Position numbers and translations under genes: made by a program. Shown here piece by piece: positions 60,179-62,900 of a stretch of 62,900 nucleotides of DNA (position 1 is the first letter of the stretch; every line of letters starts with the position of its first letter). The notes beneath the pieces were generated by a model, which was given only the letters and a program-made list of their open reading frames with translations, had not been told where the DNA came from and ran no database searches. Origin of the DNA: Weissella confusa (lineage in GTDB: Bacteria; Bacillota; Bacilli; Lactobacillales; Lactobacillaceae); assembly GCA_001436895.1 (NCBI GenBank), contig JQAY01000004.1:124284-187183 (forward strand), given 5' to 3'.

Positions 60179-60837
60179 ATTCTCCCCCTTGCCGTGCGGC
60201 TGATGTCATCACGGATAACATCAACCGTCTCATTCGGCTTAAACCGATAGCGGTTCACAATCTTATAAAACTGAAAAACCGGTGTATCGATAATTAAATC
60301 TTCGCGATCATCAACTGACTGCATGAAATCTACGATATCTTGCGTCGTCTTAAATGCCCCAACACGAACGTTCATTAATACTGCATCAATAATTTTCTCA
60401 GAAGTAATTGCACGCATTGGCAATCCTTCATTTGCGTATATCGCTTGAATTTTCATGATGTAATCGTTAGACAACTTAATATCATCGATCAATGCATTCA
60501 ATTCATTAGCATGCTTCGCAAGAGCATGTCCCGAATAAATTCGAGCAATCGGGCGACCAATCAGATAAAGGCCCAACCCGAATCCCATGACACCAATTGC
60601 TAGCATGATGACCATGTTATCCTGTTTTCCAAGCAACGCATGCATCAGAGTTGTCCCCCAATACAAGTACATTGCAACAACGGCAATCACTAGTGCCAAA
60701 CTATCAGCCAATCGATTAGCAACTTGGCTAATGCGATGAACGCGGCCATCCAACACCTCACGCATTTCTTGCGTCGTTTGGGTGATGGTCTTATTCATCG
60801 TCAAAATCTGATTAAATTTTTCAATCCACTGATCCAT
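60172..60837 (-). CDS. Unknown membrane protein, second gene of the glycosyltransferase operon
   Basis: A 221-residue protein with two central membrane helices (about residues 46-65 and 77-98) flanked by a helical N-terminus (TQTTQEMREVLDGRVHRISQ) and a C-terminal cytoplasmic domain. The start overlaps the stop of the glycosyltransferase gene (TGATG). No known motif is seen. It probably assembles with the glycosyltransferase and the downstream membrane protein; this rests on the overlapping gene arrangement. Confidence 0.72.
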   Translation of the reverse strand: MDQWIEKFNQILTMNKTITQTTQEMREVLDGRVHRISQVANRLADSLALVIAVVAMYLYWGTTLMHALLGKQDNMVIMLAIGVMGFGLGLYLIGRPIARIYSGHALAKHANELNALIDDIKLSNDYIMKIQAIYANEGLPMRAITSEKIIDAVLMNVRVGAFKTTQDIVDFMQSVDDREDLIIDTPVFQFYKIVNRYRFKPNETVDVIRDDISRTARGRIW

Positions 60838-62153
60838 CACTTGTCATCCTCCGTCCCGTCAAGATTCGTTCGTTCAGGTGATGTCCAAGTACCACTACGT
60901 CCAACAATCAAACGGTTGATGAAACGCGGAATAGCCAGCACTGTCGTAACTGGTGACAAAATCCAATAGGCCCAGACGTACCAACCAGCAAATCTGAAGT
61001 ACTTATTGGTGTCATCCCCAAGTTCCGACCCGTAATTAAGTGACAACTTCAATTGCAACATTCCGAAGATAAATTGGAAAATAACCAAAGCTGAAGCCAC
61101 CGTTGTGAAGACGTAAAGCTTCTCCCATGAGAAATCCACAAAAATATAGAAGAATGTGATGATCATTGAAGCCACCCAAAATAGTGACCAAATGGTTGAA
61201 ATGATGTTATCCAACAGCAAGAAAATCATCGGGAACGTCTTGCGTGGGTGCGTTAAAATCTTCAACCAGTAAGCTGTTACAACATCCATCGAACCGATGG
61301 CCCAACGGATACGTTGATTAACCAATTGCTTAACTGTCGTTGGCACATCCATATATGAGAACGTGCTTGGACTATAAGCGATACGCCAACCGCGTGATTG
61401 GATGTCCCATGACATGGCGATATCTTCAGCGGCCATGATTGTATCCCAATAGCCAGCATCAACAACCGCGTCACGACGGTACAAAGCCGCCACACCAGAA
61501 ACGGTAAACAAACGACCAATCGTTGATTGCGCACGCTTGATGAGCCCGATAATTGAGTTATATTCAACCAACTGCAACTTAGCCAACATTGATGAACGAT
61601 TCATCGGCGTTGGCGCACCGGTAACGGCACCAACACGATTTGCTGGTGAAAAGTCTGTGTCCACCAACATATATGCCATCATGTCTTTGAGGCCATCCCC
61701 AATAATGAAACTGTCCGCATCAATTCCTAGGAAGAATTCGGCATCACTGTAAAACGCCGCTTGTGTAATGGCGTGCGCCTTACCCATGTTTTCCTGAATT
61801 TCAACCAGGCGGACACGTGGATCTTTTTTCGTCCATTCCAACACAATTTCATTTGTTCGGTCAGTCGACCCGTCCGACGCAATGATTAAGTCATAATTTG
61901 GATAGTTTAAGTCGTAAAGCATACGACGGATTGTATTATCAATTTGTAGTTCTTCATTGTGGGCCGCAACCAAAATCGACACCTTTGGCAAAACCATACC
62001 TTCCGGAATAACCGGTGTGTTGGTTTTAATCATGCTACGATATTTAATTGCCCCAACAATCCAAACAATACTTCCGAAAATCGGGTAGAAAACGAGTAGC
62101 GAAACCAACAAAACAGTCAGCGAGCTATCACTAAATGTATTTTGTATAAACAT
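60837..62153 (-). CDS. Processive family 2 glycosyltransferase, PgaC/IcaA-like
   Basis: A 438-residue membrane enzyme with an N-terminal helix (about residues 12-36), a GT2 catalytic domain (VSILVAAHNEELQIDNTI, SDGSTDRTNEI, the metal site GIDADSF, AEDIAMSW and the processivity motif QRIRW), and C-terminal helices (about 310-420). The motif set is that of poly-beta-1,6-GlcNAc synthase PgaC/IcaA and of hyaluronan/cellulose-type synthases. It probably makes a surface polysaccharide. Two overlapping membrane-protein genes follow. A strong GGAGGG site precedes the start. Confidence 0.9.
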   Translation of the reverse strand: MFIQNTFSDSSLTVLLVSLLVFYPIFGSIVWIVGAIKYRSMIKTNTPVIPEGMVLPKVSILVAAHNEELQIDNTIRRMLYDLNYPNYDLIIASDGSTDRTNEIVLEWTKKDPRVRLVEIQENMGKAHAITQAAFYSDAEFFLGIDADSFIIGDGLKDMMAYMLVDTDFSPANRVGAVTGAPTPMNRSSMLAKLQLVEYNSIIGLIKRAQSTIGRLFTVSGVAALYRRDAVVDAGYWDTIMAAEDIAMSWDIQSRGWRIAYSPSTFSYMDVPTTVKQLVNQRIRWAIGSMDVVTAYWLKILTHPRKTFPMIFLLLDNIISTIWSLFWVASMIITFFYIFVDFSWEKLYVFTTVASALVIFQFIFGMLQLKLSLNYGSELGDDTNKYFRFAGWYVWAYWILSPVTTVLAIPRFINRLIVGRSGTWTSPERTNLDGTEDDK

Positions 62154-62346
62154 ATTCTCTTTGCCCTCCTCCCTTACTAAATATTATACAATCTCCCACT
62201 AACTATTAGTTAATCGAGACTTAAAGATTGGTTTTTATTTGTTCCGTTTTTGAAACATTTTTAATCCGATGTGAAATTACCAATAATTGGTCACTTTTTT
62301 CTTATATATTGGTTTTATCACCACTGAGAGAAACTGGAGAAAATAA

Positions 62347-62832
62347 ATGAAAAAACACGTTTCAGCCATCGTCTATGGTGGCTTAGATGGTATTATCACG
62401 ACGTTCGCAGTCGTTGCTGGATCGGTCGGTGGTAACGTTTCAAACATCGTTATCATCATTTTAGGATTCTCAAACTTATTAGCCGATGGCTTTTCAATGG
62501 GGGCCGGGGCCTACCTGTCAGCAACATCGGATAACAATCAATCAAAAAGCAAAGCATTGGCAGCCGGTATCGCGACATTCATTTCGTTTAACGTCTTTGG
62601 TTTAATTCCACTAGGCGCCTACTTAATTACAAATGCGCTCATTCACGACAAAGCCATCGCCTTTCCAATCGCCTTTGTCATCGTCGGTGTCTCTTTGGCG
62701 TTGCTAGGCTGGGTGAAGGCCAACCTGTCAGAGCAGAAAGTAAGAACAGAAATTCTACGCACACTTTCTGTCGGGTACGTCGCGGCAATTGTTGCTTATG
62801 GTGTTGGTAGCTTACTGAATTATTACCTATAA
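62347..62832 (+). CDS. Short VIT1/CCC1 family transporter
   Basis: A 161-residue membrane protein with the VIT signature in helix 1 (YGGLDGIITTFAVVAGSVGG) and helix 2 (GFSNLLADGFSMGAGAYLS), followed by three more helices. Family members move iron or manganese. The usual cytosolic metal-binding helical domain between helices 2 and 3 is absent, leaving a compact form of about two thirds the standard length. It is monocistronic, divergent from the glycosyltransferase operon, and ends at a strong terminator. Confidence 0.88.
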   Translation: MKKHVSAIVYGGLDGIITTFAVVAGSVGGNVSNIVIIILGFSNLLADGFSMGAGAYLSATSDNNQSKSKALAAGIATFISFNVFGLIPLGAYLITNALIHDKAIAFPIAFVIVGVSLALLGWVKANLSEQKVRTEILRTLSVGYVAAIVAYGVGSLLNYYL

Positions 62833-62854
62833 AGAAAAGCGCCTGGTGAACTGA

Positions 62855-62898
62855 ACCCCATGAGTTGGAGTAAATCTAACTCATGGGGTTTTCTTATG
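62855..62898 (+). terminator. Terminator of the VIT-type gene
   Basis: ACCCCATGAGTT and AACTCATGGGGT around an 11-base loop, followed by TTTCTT. Confidence 0.8.
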
Positions 62899-62900
62899 TT

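Overview
The window looks like a chromosomal segment of a lactic acid bacterium of the genus Weissella. The clearest evidence is the FemX-type aminoacyl transferase at 35863-36879, which reads like the Weissella viridescens FemX I know. Supporting evidence is a SecA without a C-terminal zinc domain, moderate G+C, AGGAGG-type ribosome sites, LysM/CHAP secreted proteins, an L-lactate dehydrogenase and an acetoin branch (alsS, aldB). No database search was run; family names come from motifs.

Layout. Positions 1-5290 are one end of a prophage: a partial antirepressor, a small HTH protein and two unknown small genes; three operator repeats; a CI-like repressor with an ImmA-type protease; a three-repeat Ltp-like probable superinfection-exclusion protein; an overlapping pair of unknown genes; a probable par-type toxin/antisense RNA locus; and a tyrosine integrase. 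The integrase end abuts rpmA, so the prophage probably sits at the 3' end of the L27 gene.

Positions 5300-30400 are core genome, mostly on the minus strand: rpmA/rplU with an L21 leader, tRNA-Arg(UCU), an unknown three-gene operon, glnRA with a GlnR box, miaA, a phosphodiesterase, two secreted LysM proteins, glcK with cre sites, a rhomboid protease, a folate enzyme, a class B PBP, YfhO, greA, recQ, mltG, and pheST behind a T-box. Positions 30400-41630 hold regulators (HxlR, two Mga-like paralogues), an MFS transporter, a possibly leaderless rRNA methyltransferase, femX, a coiled-coil DUF2325-like protein, DoxX, and a second probable par-type toxin locus.

Positions 41630-62900 hold a nucleotidase, a class II aldolase, prfB without a programmed frameshift, secA, a 720-base gap containing what appears to be a large ornate structured RNA (about 535 nt, plus strand), gltX, a PIN-TRAM protein, radA, dut, a GNAT gene beside a degenerate GNAT-NlpC/P60 fusion, a LysM/CHAP hydrolase with a WalR box, an MDR oxidoreductase, the acetoin pair, ldh, a processive glycosyltransferase operon and a short VIT-type transporter.

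The most notable observations are the large structured RNA at 47071-47605, the two par-like toxin/antisense loci, a tRNA promoter nested inside an upstream terminator, the loss of prp together with an altered L27 leader, and the GNAT-NlpC/P60 double pseudoenzyme.
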